Shown here one piece after another: positions 10,128 through 22,388 of a stretch of DNA of 64,000 nt. Both the position numbers and the translations under genes were made by a program. Position 1 is the stretch's first letter. Each line of letters begins with the position of its first letter. The stretch spans positions 434,001 through 498,000 of the forward strand of contig JAGKQI010000021.1 in NCBI GenBank assembly GCA_018806915.1. The letters run 5' to 3'. Source of the stretch: Phytophthora colocasiae. Taxonomy: Eukaryota; Oomycota; Peronosporomycetes; Peronosporales; Peronosporaceae. The notes beneath the pieces are model-generated. The model made no database searches and was not told the DNA's origin. It saw nothing but the letters and a program-made list of their open reading frames with translations.

Positions 10128-10440
10128 TAATGCTCTCACTCATCTAGGTAGCGTTCCCGGGATGCTGGCAGCGCCTCAGGACGTGCAGGCGTAAAATTCA
10201 TCTCCCGACAACGCACAGAAACATGGGAATATAGGGATTTCCAGGTAGTATGTATTCGATCGGAACGAACATTGAGGAATGAACACTGTTCGATCGGATT
10301 TCTACTCTACATCCATCAAGTACTATCTCCAGTAAAATTGCTGAGACTTAGTGACTCAGAACGTTTGGCGATTTCTCTTCTGACCAAATTGAAATCAACT
10401 TCCCAAGGCCCACAACAACTTTAACCACCTACACACCAAG
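10128..10440. promoter_or_regulatory. Spacer of the divergent m/a gene pair
   Basis: A 313-bp region between the start of gene m (-) and the CRN-like gene (+). It holds two copies of TTCGATCGGA (near 10256 and 10303) and CT-rich sequence before each ATG. The equivalent spacer at 22954-23260 is inverted and shares the last 120 bp or so on each side. Regulation of both genes from here is inferred from layout only. Confidence 0.45.
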
Positions 10441-11024
10441 ATGGCAATATTTATATTTGGGCATATCTTAGAGACAAACCGCAAGTTTGGTGAGTTCTGC
10501 GGGCGACAAACGACGGTGCGCGAACTCCTAGGCAAAGTGATCAAAAGCGAGAAGTGGGACTGCTCTGTAGACGAGCTCAACCTCTATTTCCCAAGGAGAA
10601 ACGGTCAGCGACTCAAAAGAAGCGATCCTGAATATTTTGACTTGGAGCAAGGCGAACTATCCGATGGTCTCAGGGAGATCATGAGCGACGCCAACAGGAT
10701 AGACCCAGACACGCGGATCCAATCGTTTATCGACAAATGTAGCTCTGATTTTCTGGTGGAGGCCCCTCCTCGTATCCGACGCAAGTACAGACGGAGTGTG
10801 GCGGAAATCAGGCGCTATTTTATCGGTGCGAATGTGGTTGTTGCTAAAGTGTGTGTGTGTGTGTGTGTGGGTACTTGACTATCACTGACATTTTATGTAT
10901 GCGTGCAGAACGGGGCTACGTAGGTGTGAAGGAACCGGAGAGCTTCGACGAGGTGCGATGGTGGGAAAAACTCCGCTCTTACATTGCGCCCCCGAAAGTA
11001 GCTCCAGAGAAGAAAGCGTTATGA
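10441..11024 (+). CDS. Crinkler-header-like protein, array copy 2 (two exons)
   Basis: Exons 10441-10825 and 10909-11024 with an 83-nt intron encode 166 aa, apparently the same as the copy at 111-698 (one silent-looking change in the exon 1 region). The intron is 4 nt shorter because the GT tract has two fewer units. Without splicing, the frame ends inside the repeat, whereas in copy 1 it stays open, which supports the intron model. The upstream gene m copy and the shared spacer are complete here, so this is the best-preserved a/m pair of the array. Confidence 0.6.
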
Positions 11025-11147
11025 GAATTTCTTACATGTTTTATACTTCAAGTATTGAATGACGACATACTTTACCGATATGTGTTGTCCTCCTGGAATT
11101 TGACACCTTGAAGCATGACCATGACCCCATCTAGCTCGAAAATTACT

Positions 11148-14100
11148 TTAACACCTTGGTTCCGAACGTCGTAACTGACGACATATATTTTTATTTATGT
11201 CGTCAGTTACGACATTGGCCAAAGAATAATAGCAAATGGCTCAGATTTCATTCTTCAATACTTTAATCAAGTCATTTCACAGCACCTAGTTTGTATAAGC
11301 TGCGAGAGGTTTTAGAGACATTTCAAAATCGGGCCAGGGCAGGGGTTCAATCTGGTCTGGACGCGCAATTTGCTGGTCATGACCACAGCCACTCATTCGA
11401 CAATTGGCGGGATGGCGCGCATCCGGAAGACTCGGCGGAAGAAATCTGCCGCCCAAGCTCCCCCTGAACACGACATCGACTTTGGACACTTGTGGCGGCA
11501 ACTTCGAGCGGCAGGCTGGACGTCCAAGCGCCCAACTGGACTGCAGACGGAGTGGAGCTACGCCAGCCCTGGGCGTAGCAGCGTTTTTGTAGGAGAGAAT
11601 GCGGTCGTGGACCACGCATTTCAGTCCGGACTACTCGAAGACTCTCCCGAAGCCTCTGACAACCTTGATGATGAGCCGCTCGAGCGTGACACGGATGAAG
11701 ACGCTCATGGGCTGCTCGACAGCTCCCAAGTAGACGTGAGAGCTTCGCAGATCGACACGAGCGTACAGCTCTCTCAACGTACGATCGATCACATGTTTGG
11801 CCCACCCAGCGATGAAGACATCGAACTCTCGCAGACCGCTGTCACAAGCGCATTTGGCCTCGCTCCTGGTGACCTTCAAGTGGATGATGAGCATCGAAGC
11901 GCTGCCGCTGGCTTACATCTTCTTTCCGAAGCCTCCGGATTAGAGAGCGAAGGTGAAGAAGACCGCGGAGAGCCTGTTGCACCGACTCTGCGGCAACGCA
12001 GGCGCGCAGTGTTGCCGGCGCCATCCGACGTAAATGTTTTGGTAGATGGAGAAGCCGATAGCGACTACGAAAACTACAGCTCGAGCGACGGCGAAGGAGA
12101 TGGCGTATTTGATGAAGACAGTGAGTGTGACGGTGATGAGCTGAACGAAGACAACGACGTGCTGTCCGACAGTGACGCAGTGGAAATGGACGAAGCTTTT
12201 CTTGCATCTCTGCAGCTTGGTAGCGGTGCTCTGGACTCTGCTGCACTATCAGAGCGAGAGAAAACACTACGTGAGATGCGATGGACCGGTACATCGACCG
12301 AATACGAGTCTAATGTTACCGCGTATCCTGGTTTAGGGGCAGAGGAAGCACGTCCTGTTGCCGAGCTGCTTGACGTCTGGCGCTCTCCTCTTCCTGACCG
12401 TCTTCTTCTTTTTGCCCAAGTCTTTGTGGGTGCATATCGCTGCTGAAACAAACCGGTACGGACTCCAGCAAGTGGATAAACGCGCAGCAGCAATTCATGC
12501 CCGACAGAAGGATGGTCGCCGTGAGTCTGTCAAGCAAATTGCACGCCGGTTGAAAGCAAAGCAGGCCTACGCAACCCACGAAATCTTGAATGTCGTTGGC
12601 CTTCTTGTTGCACGAATGCTCTGTCCGCAAAAGAGAAAGTTTGCTGCTCATTGGAGTTTGGTAGAATATGGTGCCGTGCCTGCAGGACTGTTCGGAAGAT
12701 TTATGACTCGTGACAGGTGTCATGACATATTGCGGGACCTGCATTTCGTCGATAACACAGTCGATCACGGGCAGGACAAGCTGTGGAAACTTCGACCCGT
12801 CGTCGACAAGATCCAGGAGCGATTTCTGACTGGATGGACACTCCCCGCCATCTTCTCGTTCGACGAGGGTGTGTTGGCGGCGACGTCAAGGAGGAACACA
12901 ACCCGTATGTTCATGTCCGACAAGCCTCATCGGTATGGTTCAAAACTATTTATGCTGTGTGACGCCAAGACGTCGTACTGCCACAGGTAATTTTTTGGAA
13001 ATAATTTGTATGTCGTAACTGGCGGTGTTGAGTGTGTCTGACAACATCGAATGTCGTAACTGTCTAGATTTGAAGTCTATGTTGGCAAGCGGGCCACTGT
13101 CGATGGTGCTGACGCCACAGTGGATTATAAGACTGGCGCTGCGGCTGTGTTGCGGAATTTAAAGGTCGTACTCGCTCGTGCTAGGCATGCCTGGCACACT
13201 GTCGTAATTGACCGTTACTACTCATCGGTGCTTCTGGCTGTGGAGTTGCTTGCTATGAATGTCTACGTTGTCGGTACAATCATGACGAGCCGGCTCGGGT
13301 ACAACAAGAAGCTCCAGTCTAGAAGCAAGACACGCCCAGCATCCATTCCCCATGGATCATTCTCCTTTTCGCGATCTATTGCAGTGCCGACTATGATTGC
13401 TTACGTCTGGTGGGATCGAAAACCCGTCTATTACCTATGCACTGGCGCCGTTATGGCAGAGTCATCGATCGAAAGGAAGCTGAAGAAGAGAGGTTCCGTT
13501 CGCGTACCATGTCCTTCCGCCGTGAACAATTACCAGAACTGGATGAGCGGAGTTGATGTCCATGATCAACTCCGCCTTCAGTCGTATTCGCTGCAGACCT
13601 CCACAAGATTTTCTAAGTACTACAAGGGCCTGTTCTTAGGCTTCCTGGATCTGGTGCTGGTAAATGCGTATCTTACACACAAGGAAGGGGCCAAGATCAA
13701 GGGGACAACTGCCATGCGACGCTCCGAGTGGTTCTTAGTGCTACAAAAATCAGCTACTGCAACTCAAGGCTGAGGATTTTGCCGGCGTTGAAGAGACGCC
13801 ACCTCCGTCTAGTCAGAAGCGTCGGCGGGCACCCGTGCGGCTCACACATGCACTACAGCAAGCCGAAGACTGGGTCGTCGTTAGCGGTGTTCAAAGCGCC
13901 GCCAAAGATCGTGCAAGGTCTGTGCCCTCTTGCGCACAGACAAGAAGAAGTCTTTCGCGACAACATACTACTGCGAGCGCTGTTCTATTGACGACGCTAA
14001 GTGCTGGTTGTGTAACAAGTTCCGCCGCCAGTACAAGGGCGTCGCCAAAACCTGTTACGACATCTGGCACGACGATTTCAACGCTGGGCAGGACATTCCA

Positions 14101-14585
14101 GCACACTTGGGGAAGCGTATCGTGCTACGACGGCCGGGTCAGGACGCAGGCAAGCGTAAGAAGACACGACAGGAACTACAGCTGTGCCGCGATGAAGGAA
14201 GCGATGGTGGCGACGCTGACAAGGATAGCGGTAGTGAGTGAGCAGCTGCGTTTCATTTGATGAGTGGTGCTTTCGTGGAGTTGAATGCACAATTTGTTGA
14301 TCAACGTACCTTCTTTCGTGTATTTTTCTGAAATGAGTTGCTGGACAGCGCTCCTCCTTAGCCCTATGTTGTCTGCAAGTGGGGTCTGTTACGACATTGA
14401 GTGGTGATTGCTTCAGCACAATGCCGTATTTCTTACGACATTGTTTTGAAAACCTGTTAACAATTAATACACCTAACCCCATGTCTAGCTCTTGTCACTT
14501 ACAAATATCAAGTGACTTGCTACGTCTTATCTTACGACATTCTTAACGCGTTTGAGGAGAGTACCGTTCGGTGACAGTGTGTTAA
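11148..14585 (+). mobile_element. piggyBac-type DNA transposon, copy 2, with TTAA duplications
   Basis: The element (11152-14581) has the same net length, 3430 bp, and the same ends as copy 1, with TTAA at 11148-11151 and 14582-14585. It sits at exactly the same site of the array unit, so it was probably copied with the unit rather than inserted independently. It differs from copy 1 by scattered substitutions and single-base indels. Hairpin arms lie at 11168-11184 and 11197-11213. The segment 14242-14581 has no gene, only subterminal motifs. Confidence 0.92.
11379..14241 (+). pseudogene. piggyBac transposase, copy 2, frameshifted
   Basis: Exon 1 is 11379-12986, intron 12987-13067 (81 nt), exon 2 13068-14241. 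The N-terminus is open here, unlike copy 1: MTTATHST, basic RKTRRKK, then the acidic region. An extra C near 12391 breaks the frame before the LPKSLWVHI block, an extra A near 13746 breaks it after WFLVLQ, and one A fewer near 13895 restores it. The Trp codon missing in copy 1 is intact (KCWLCNKF). The three candidate catalytic Asp are present. The breaks fall at different places from those of copy 1, several in short homopolymers, so either copy could be a miscalled intact gene. Confidence 0.83.
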
Positions 14586-15213
14586 TGACTAACGCCGAAT
14601 AGCGTAAGTCAACAAACTGGCGCACCTTTTTCCTGGTAATTTCCTGCTTCATGTCTTTCAATTTTAACAACTAGCTCTCCAATGCGAAGCGTTCAAAGAT
14701 CGACAACAGTACATGGCCGAGCAATGTTGCAACCACGCGATCAAGGAAGAGTAAAGTGTAGCTACAAGGCGTGGCTTTAACCCCAGCACACAAGAAGATC
14801 AACTGCAAACGTCACTGGGCGACAAAAGATCAAAATGTAGTGTAAAAGACTTTCTTTTGCTGCGATCGGTTTAATAAGAAAAATATGTTTTCATGATTCC
14901 TCAGGTAGCCGAAAAAGAAAAGAGAGTATTAAGCTACATTGTACTCGTACGATATTTACTGCTGAGACCTGCACGTAGCTTAGTTGCCAGTACCAAAGGT
15001 GGTCCTACTCAGCCTTTCGGTGTAGGATATCGCCTCAGCTTTCGACTCAAAAATGTCGTCGACCACGGCAATCACGACTGTGAGCGTTGCTGAAGCCAAA
15101 TAAACCAACAACGGGGACCACGTCAAACCAGTTGTCATTTCAGACGACAGGTGACCCCATCGGCCAATGCGCCGGGCTCTCCCTATGAGGTCATAGTATC
15201 ATTTGACGCATAT
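14586..15213. other. Array module s, copy 3
   Basis: No gene. Same content as 4260-4887, with the SDR-like tail at about 14686-14754. Nearly identical to copy 1. Confidence 0.7.
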
Positions 15214-15722
15214 TTAACAGGTGAGGGATAAGGAAGGTGGCGAAAGATACAAGAAGTTGCGCTTACCAGCGTTGCGGCGTTCCATGGCGTACAGGAACCT
15301 GAAGTTGTTGGATGTTCTTTGGGGAACGTCGAAGACAAAGTCGATCCGGTTTGGGTCGTACTGCAGAGGCCGTCCAGTGTGGGTCATCTCGTCTTCCCAA
15401 CTCTTCATTGTCTTCTCAAGGCAAACCCAGGCGTTTGTCGCTTATAATGCCCTTCTGCATGTCATGGAAGGCCTTATCGCCTATGTACAATGTCTGCACC
15501 GGCTTCAAGACGACAATTACTCCCACGAGGATGGTATCCGAGGTATTGAGCTTCTGTATGCCACGCTCGATCACGTTCCGCATTGTATCACTTTCCTGGA
15601 ACTCCAATTCAGCAACATGGTCTTCACCGAGGACTGCGATCCGAATGAACATCGTAGTGGTTCGCGCATACTTGAGGAATGAGCAGCATCTGAGTGCTGC
15701 TCCGTATTCCGGGTCAAGCTCA
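15214..15722 (-). pseudogene. Gene m, 3' part, array copy with two indels
   Basis: Equivalent to 4888-5395. Two single-base losses close together (CTCAAGG for CTCCAAGG near 15416 and GCGTTTGTC for GCGTTTTGTC near 15433) split the frame into a 130-aa and a 64-aa piece. Both are in homopolymers. Confidence 0.55.
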
Positions 15723-15770
15723 CAACCACACCAGTGTACAACTGACAAATGCATAAAGACACCTCGGGAC

Positions 15771-17623
15771 TTACTGATTCTTGCTTGGACGAACGAGACA
15801 CTTGTCACGAAGTTCGTTTGCCAGCACCGCAGCTTTTGGTCGAGGGATTTTAAGGATTTTGCTCACTTCACCGTCCGTCAACGCTTCAGCGTAAATATCC
15901 ATTGGATACCGAGCGAGCAAAGGTGCCTCTCCTAGACCGTGAAGCTCAGCGAACAAACACCAAACTATCGGCACGATCACACGGTAATCTTTCGCAGAAC
16001 CACCCTTCACGAGCTGTATCTGGACGTCCGGGGCGTCATGAGCGAGCATCTTGCGCCAGTTTTCGTGGAGCAACGTCTCGTTCGAAATGGGACCTGGTTC
16101 GGGCCCACCCCGACAAACGAAGTCCACCCATCGAGCCATCCACTGTGCATCAACACAGAACCAGCAGTCACGACGTGGTAAAACCTCCTTGTCGAAATGT
16201 AAAACCAACTCCAGCTCCAGTTTCCGACGTTTGTCAAAATCCTCTTTGAACGGGGGCAGTGTAGGGGCTCGACGCATGACAATTGGCTGCGAACTGAAAT
16301 GTTGCTCCCCTTGTTGCGGTCTGGGTGGCAAGCGGAAAACCAACGTGCGCGGTTGTTGGCTAAGCTCGCTGAGTTTAACCCCAATATCATGAAGCGAGGC
16401 GTGGGAAACATCCTCTCCTTCAATGCGTACGATCACCGAACCAGGTACGATATCTCCGTTGCGCTCGAGGGCGCCCTTAGATCCATCACGCAACTTGACA
16501 AAACCCATCACAACAGCGCGATCCAGTACGCCGCCATCCAAATTGAGACCCAGCGGGCCTGGAGGAGCCACTGCAGTCACATATTCAGCGTCATCTTCTT
16601 CTATAGAATCGTCACGGTCGAATTGATTTGTCTGCACCATAAGAGACGCAGCGATGGTACCGGAAGACACGTTGGACGCCATCGATAGCGGTACAGATGA
16701 GGGCTTCTGTGGTGAACGTTCTTCTGGATGATACGAATAGGAGCTGATTGTCTTTGACGAAGGATCTTTTTGTTGGGAAACTTTCAAGCTGACTCCTCTA
16801 CTGCTTATTGGGTCGAAATCTCCTTCACTGTCATCATCCGAGTCGCTTGAATCATCACTATCGAAGTGATGCGTCTCCGCCAGCTTCGCCATGGTACCGA
16901 ACGACAACTCCTTCGGGATCGAAGGAGCTGTGTCAATTTCAAGAGAGAGTTGCTTTTTGCTTTTCAGGAGATGGTTGCTGCAATTCCACTGCCACAAAGT
17001 CCTGGAAAATGTATGGAGGAGTGACTGGATAAAACTTATCGGGTAATGCAGAGCTGGCACTACTTGCTTGAGGTGTAATGGATGAATTGTCTAAGTTCGA
17101 CCCTGTTAGCGGTGGTCCTCTCCTCGGAGCATACTGTTGACTCAATGGCAAATTACTGTCCTGTGTCTCCATCACGTACTTGTGTGTGGCTTTCTTCACT
17201 TGCACTTCATCTTCTGATTCTTCCTCTGATTCTTCTGATTCCTCTTCTTCTTTTGGCGGTGGACCTCTCCTAGCAACAAACTGCTGACTGAATGGCAATG
17301 AATTGTTGCTCTCTTCAGCCAACGGAACTAGAAATTTCAGCGTTCGACGCTTAGAACTTGTTTCTCGAAGCACCGCACCCACTTCCTCGAAGCTCAGATC
17401 TGATTCCATAAAATCATGATCATTAACCCCTACCAAAGACTGCCTTTAACCACCCGTCCACTGAGTTCCACAGCCCCGCGCTGCTGTGGATCACCAGCCC
17501 GAAATCTGCGCGAATCCTTCGAGAACAGGGCGATCCAGGTCGTCACCGTCTAACATGATACCAAGAGCACCTGGAGGCACCTCCACCTCTACAATTGAGT
17601 GGCTACGGCCGCCTAGAATCGAG
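15771..17623 (-). pseudogene. PDZ-PDZ-DUSP protein gene, array copy 2
   Basis: The longest continuous stretch is 429 codons (17060-15771). It holds the acidic Ser/Asp linker (residues 65-85), PDZ2 (about 160-245) and a full DUSP domain (about 297-390: CWFCVDAQWMARW, EPGPISNETLL, KDYRVIVPIVWCLFAELHG). Only this copy reads smoothly through the DUSP core (APDVQIQLVKGG), so it probably shows the ancestral frame. The upstream half (17436-16939) has PDZ1 and the repeated RRGPP linker blocks in another frame because of the T run near 16957. The start codon is gone: homology stops at GCCTAGAATCGAG (about 17623), where a deletion joins downstream sequence. Truncated and shifted, hence pseudogene. Confidence 0.7.
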
Positions 17624-17653
17624 ACTGTTGTCTCTTGACTAACCTGATTCATG

Positions 17654-18098
17654 TCATTGAAGTGCAAAAGGAGTCATTAAAATGAGTTTGAGCCGTTTTG
17701 AATCTAGCTGCAAAAAAAACGCTTTCTTCTCTGGGGCTACTTGTTTCGGGTAGGAGCGGAGCTTTTCCCACCAGCACACCTCGTCGAAGCTCTCCAGTTC
17801 CTTCACACCTGCTATACCCAATGCTGCACGCACCAATTAAAAGTTAGCGACGGTCAAGTACATTCCAACAGCAACAACCGCATTTTCGTACCAATACAGC
17901 GCCGCCTGGTTGCCGCCACACTCCGTCTGTACTTGCGTCGGATACGAGGTGGAGCCTCCAGCAGAAAATCAGAGCTACATTTGTCGATAAACGATTGGAT
18001 CCGCGTGTCTAGATCTATCCTGTTGGCGTCGCTCATGATCTCTCGGATAGTTCGCCTTGCTCCAAGTCAAAATATTCAGAATCGCTTCTTTTGAGTCG
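17654..18098 (-). pseudogene. CRN-header-like gene, 5'-truncated inverted copy 2
   Basis: Essentially identical to 7352-7795: same truncation point, same A run replacing the stop, same GTACGA donor. It travels with the array unit. Confidence 0.7.
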
Positions 18099-18320
18099 CT
18101 AATTTTTACTGGAGTTCGTACGAGACGAACTCGGATGTTCTTCGAACTGGAACAATGTTACAAGTTCGTACTTGATGGAAGTATGGGAAATTCCCATCAG
18201 TCATATTCCCATTAGCATTCTACTGTTCATTTCGATGAATTTTACGCCTGCGCGTCCGGAGTCCGTCGCCAAACAATATCAATCCAGCATTCCCGAGATC
18301 CTACCTGGGTAAGAGCAATA

Positions 18321-19016
18321 ATGGTTGCAGGGAGTGCGAAGAGCATGTTAAAGATTCTCGAAGGCTATCAGGGCTTCTTCGACCCTCTGGAGATGGCAAA
18401 GACGACAACCCTTATGAAGAGACTATAGTTACGTCGAATTTTTAGCGACTTGGATGGAGCTTGACCCGGAATACGGAGCAGCGTTTGGTGAGGTTATCGA
18501 GCGACAAACGACGGTGCGCGAACTCCAGAGCAGTCCCATTTCTCGCTTTTGATCACTTTGCCTAGACGAACTCAACCTCTATTTCCCAAGGAAAAACGGC
18601 CAGCGACTCAAAAGAAGCGATCCTGAATATTTTGACTTGGAGCAAGGCGAACTATCCGATGGTCTCAGGGAGATCATGAGCGACGCCAACAGGATAGACC
18701 CAGAGACACGCGGATCCAATCGTTTATCGACAAATGTAGCTCTGATTTTCTGGTGGAGGCCCCTCCTCGTATCCGACGCAAGTACAGACGGAGTGTGGCG
18801 GAAATCAGGCGCTATTTATCGGTGCGAATGTGGTTGTTGCTAAAGTGTGTGTGTGTGTGTGTGTACTTGACTATCACTGACATTTTATGTATGCGTGCAG
18901 AACGGGGCTACGTAGGTGTGAAGGAACCGGAGAGCTTCGACGAGGTGCGATGGTGGGAAAAACTCCGCTCTTACATTGCGCCCCCGAAAGTAGCTCCAGA
19001 GAAGAAAGCGTTATGA
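18321..19016 (+). pseudogene. Chimera of gene m exon 1 and CRN-header-like gene, copy 2
   Basis: Same structure and same fusion junction as 8019-8722. Additional single-base changes: one A fewer in the GCAAAGACGAC run near 18397 and one T fewer in CTATTTATCGG near 18816. The GT tract is shorter and the GGG after it is lost. Confidence 0.62.
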
Positions 19017-19768
19017 GAATTTCTTACATGTTTTATACTTCAAGTATTGAATGACGACATACTTTACCGATATGTGTTGTCCTCCTGGAATTTGACACCT
19101 TGAAGCATGACCATGACCCTTCTAGCTCGAAAATTACTTTAATGACTAACGCCGAATAGCGTAAGTCAACAAACTGGCGCACCTTTTCCTGGTAATTTCC
19201 TGCTTCATGTCTTTCAATTTTAACAACTAGCTCTCCAATGCGAAGCGTTCAAAGATCGACAACAGTACATGGCCGAGCAATGTTGCAACCACGCGATCAA
19301 GGAAGAGTAAAGTGTAGCTACAAGGCGTGGCTTTAACCCCAGCACACAAGAAGATCAACTGCAAACGTCACTGGGCGACAAAAGATCAAAATGTAGTGTA
19401 AAAGACTTTCTTTTGCTGCGATCGGTTTAATAAAGAAAAATATGTTTTCATGATTCCTCAGGTAGCCGAAAAGAAAGAGAGTATTAAGCTACATTGTACT
19501 CGTACGATATTTACTGCTGAGACCTGCACGTAGCTTAGTTGCCAGTACCAAAGGTGGTCCTACTCAGCCTTTCGGTGTAGGATATCGCCTCAGCTTTCGA
19601 CTCAAAAATGTCGTCGACCACGGCAATCACGACTGTGAGCGTTGCTGAAGCCAAATAAACCAACAACGGGGACCACGCCAAACCAGTTGTCATTTCAGAC
19701 GACAGGTGACCCCATCGGCCAATGCGCCGGGCTCTCCCTATGAGGTCATAGTATCATTTGACGCATAT
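19017..19768. other. Array module s with a second empty piggyBac target (TTAA 19139-19142)
   Basis: No gene. Same as 8723-9476, with an uninterrupted TTAA at 19139-19142 and the SDR-like tail near 19242-19310. This second empty site confirms the insertion boundaries. Confidence 0.85.
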
Positions 19769-20275
19769 TTAACAGGTGAGGGATAAGGAAGGTGGCGGAA
19801 GATACAAGTTGCGCTTACCAGCGTTGCGGCGTTCCATGGCGTACAGGAACCTGAAGTTGTTGGATGTTCTTTGGGGAACGTCGAAGACAAAGTCGATCCG
19901 GTTTGGGTCGTACTGCAGAGGCCGTCCAGTGTGGGTCATCTCATCTTCCCAACTCTTCATTGTCTTCTCCAAGGCAAACCCAGGCGTTTTGTCGCTTATA
20001 ATGCCCTTCTGCATGTCATGGAAGGCCTTATCGCCTATGTACAATGTCTGCACCGGCTTCAAGACGACAATTACTCCCACGAGGCTGGTATCCGAGGTAT
20101 TGAGCTTCTGTATGCCACGCTCGATCACGTTCCGCATTGTATCACTTTCCTGGAACTCCAATTCAGCAACATGGTCTTCACCGAGGACTGCGATCCGAAT
20201 GAACATCGTAGTGGTTCGCGCATACTTGAGGAATGAGCAGCATCTGAGTGCTGCTCCGTATTCCGGGTCAAGCTC
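19769..20275 (-). pseudogene. Gene m, 3' part, array copy 3
   Basis: Equivalent to 4888-5395, open through the core; one Ile-to-Ser change (TSLVGVIVV) and a 3-nt loss near the end. It again abuts the DUSP end without the m 5' exon. Confidence 0.55.
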
Positions 20276-20324
20276 ACAACCACACCAGTGTACAACTGAC
20301 AAATGCATAAAGACACCTCGGGAC

Positions 20325-22193
20325 TTACTGATTCTTGCTTGGACGAACGAGACACTTGTCACGAAGTTCGTTTGCCAGCACCGCAGCTTTTGGTCGAGGG
20401 ATTTTAAGGATTTTGCTCACTTCACCGTCCGTCAACGCTTCAGCGTAAATATCCATTGGATACCGAGCGAGCAAAGGTGCCTCTCCTAGACCGTGAAGCT
20501 CAGCGAACAAACACCAAACTATCGGCACGATCACACGGTAATCTTTCATGAGAACCAGCCCTTCACGAGCTGTATCTGGACGTCCGGGGGCGTCATGAGC
20601 GAGCATCTTGCGCCAGTTTTCGTGGAGCAACGTCTCGTTCGAAATGGGACCTGGTTCGGGCCCACCCCGACAAACGAAGTCCACCCATCGAGCCATCCAC
20701 TGTGCATCAACACAGAACCAGCAGTCACGACGTGGTAAAACCTCCTTGTCGAAATGTAAAACCAACTCCAGCTCCAGTTTCCGACGTTTGTCAAAATCCT
20801 CTTTGAACGGGGGCAGTGTAGGGGCTCGACGCATGACAATTGGCTGCGAAGTGAACTGCTGCTCCCCTTGTTGCGGCCTGGGTGGCAAGCGGAAAACCAA
20901 CGTGCGCGGTTGTTGGCTAAGCTCGCTGAGTTTAACCCCAATATCATGAAGCGAGGCGTGGGAAACATCCTCTCCTTCAATGCGTACGATCACCGAACCA
21001 GGTACGATATCTCCGTTGCGCTCGAGGGCGCCCTTAGATCCATCACGCAACTTGACAAAACCCATCACAACAGCGCGATCCAGTACGCCGCCATCCAAAT
21101 TGAGACCCAGCGGGCCTGGAGGAGCCACTGCAGTCACATATTCAGCGTCATCTTCTTCTATAGAATCGTCACGGTCGAATTGATTTGTCTGCACCATAAG
21201 AGACGCAGCGATGGTACCGGAAGACACGTTGGACGCCATCGATAGCGGTACAGATGAGGGCTTCTGTGGTGAACGTTCTTCTGGATGATACGAATAGGAG
21301 CTGATTGTCTTTGACGAAGGATCTTTTGTTGGGAAACTTTCAAGCTGACTCCTCTACTGCTTATTGGGTCGAAAATCTCCTTCACTGTCATCATCCGAGT
21401 CGCTTGAATCATCACTATCGAAGTGATGCGTCTCCGCCAGCTTCGCCATGGTACCGAACGACAACTCCTTCGGGATCAGAAGGAGCTGTGTCAATTTCAA
21501 GAGAGAGTTGCTTTTGCTTTTCAGGAGATGGTTGCTGCAATTCCACTGCCACAAAGTCCTGGAAAATGTATGGAGGAGTGACTGGATAAAACTTATCGGG
21601 TAATGCAGAGCTGGCACTACTCGCTTGAGGTGTAATGGATGAATTGTCTAAGTTCGACCCTGTTAGCGGTGGTCCTCTCCTCGGAGCATACTGTTGACTC
21701 AATGGCAAATTACTGTCCTGTGTCTCCATCACGTACTTGTGTGTGGCTTTCTTCACTTGCACTTCATCTTCTGATTCTTCCTCTGATTCTTCTGATTCCT
21801 CTTCTTCTTTTGGCGGTGGACCTCTCCTAGCAACAAACTGCTGACTGAATGGCAATGAATTGTTGCTCTCTTCAGCCAACGGATCTAGAAATTTCAGCGT
21901 TCGAGGCTTAGAACTCGTTTCACGAACACCGCACCCACTTCCTCGAAACTCAGATCTGATTCCATAAAATCATGGTCATTAACCCCTACCAAAAGACTGC
22001 CTTTAACCACACGTCCACTGAGTTCCACAGCCCCGCGCTGTTGTGGATCATCAGCCGAAATCTGCGCGAATCCTTCGAGAACGGGGCGATCCAGGTCGTC
22101 ACCGTCTAACATGATACCAAGAGCACCTGGAGGCACCTCCACCTCTACAATTGAGTGGCTACGGCCGCCTAGAAGCCATCGAGCGCTTGCCAT
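20325..22193 (-). pseudogene. PDZ-PDZ-DUSP protein gene, array copy 3, with intact start
   Basis: The only copy with an intact N-terminus: ATG at 22193, MASARWLLGGRSHS, then PDZ1 (VEVEVPPGALGIMLDGDD to about GVNDHDFMESDLSFEEVG). One base is missing at the PDZ1 end (GAVFVKRV for GAVLRETS), followed by single-base changes near 21479, 21373 and 21329. From 21239 down, 304 codons are open through PDZ2 and DUSP. The DUSP middle reads APGRPDTAREGLVLMKDYR: three separate +1 changes relative to copy 2 restore the frame but replace about 14 residues. A whole gene would be about 640 aa. All three copies are broken, each in its own way. Confidence 0.7.
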
Positions 22194-22388
22194 GACGAGC
22201 TACAATATAATACTACTACGTAGTATCGGAGACTGTTGTCTCTTCCGCTTTTTGATTCATGTCATTGAAGTGAAAAAAGAGTCATTAAAGTGAATTTGAG
22301 CCGTTTGAATCTAGTTCAACCTAGAAAGGAGTGATGGTCAAACTTCAACGTAATGGTACTAGTATTTTAAAAAACATGCAAGAATTAT

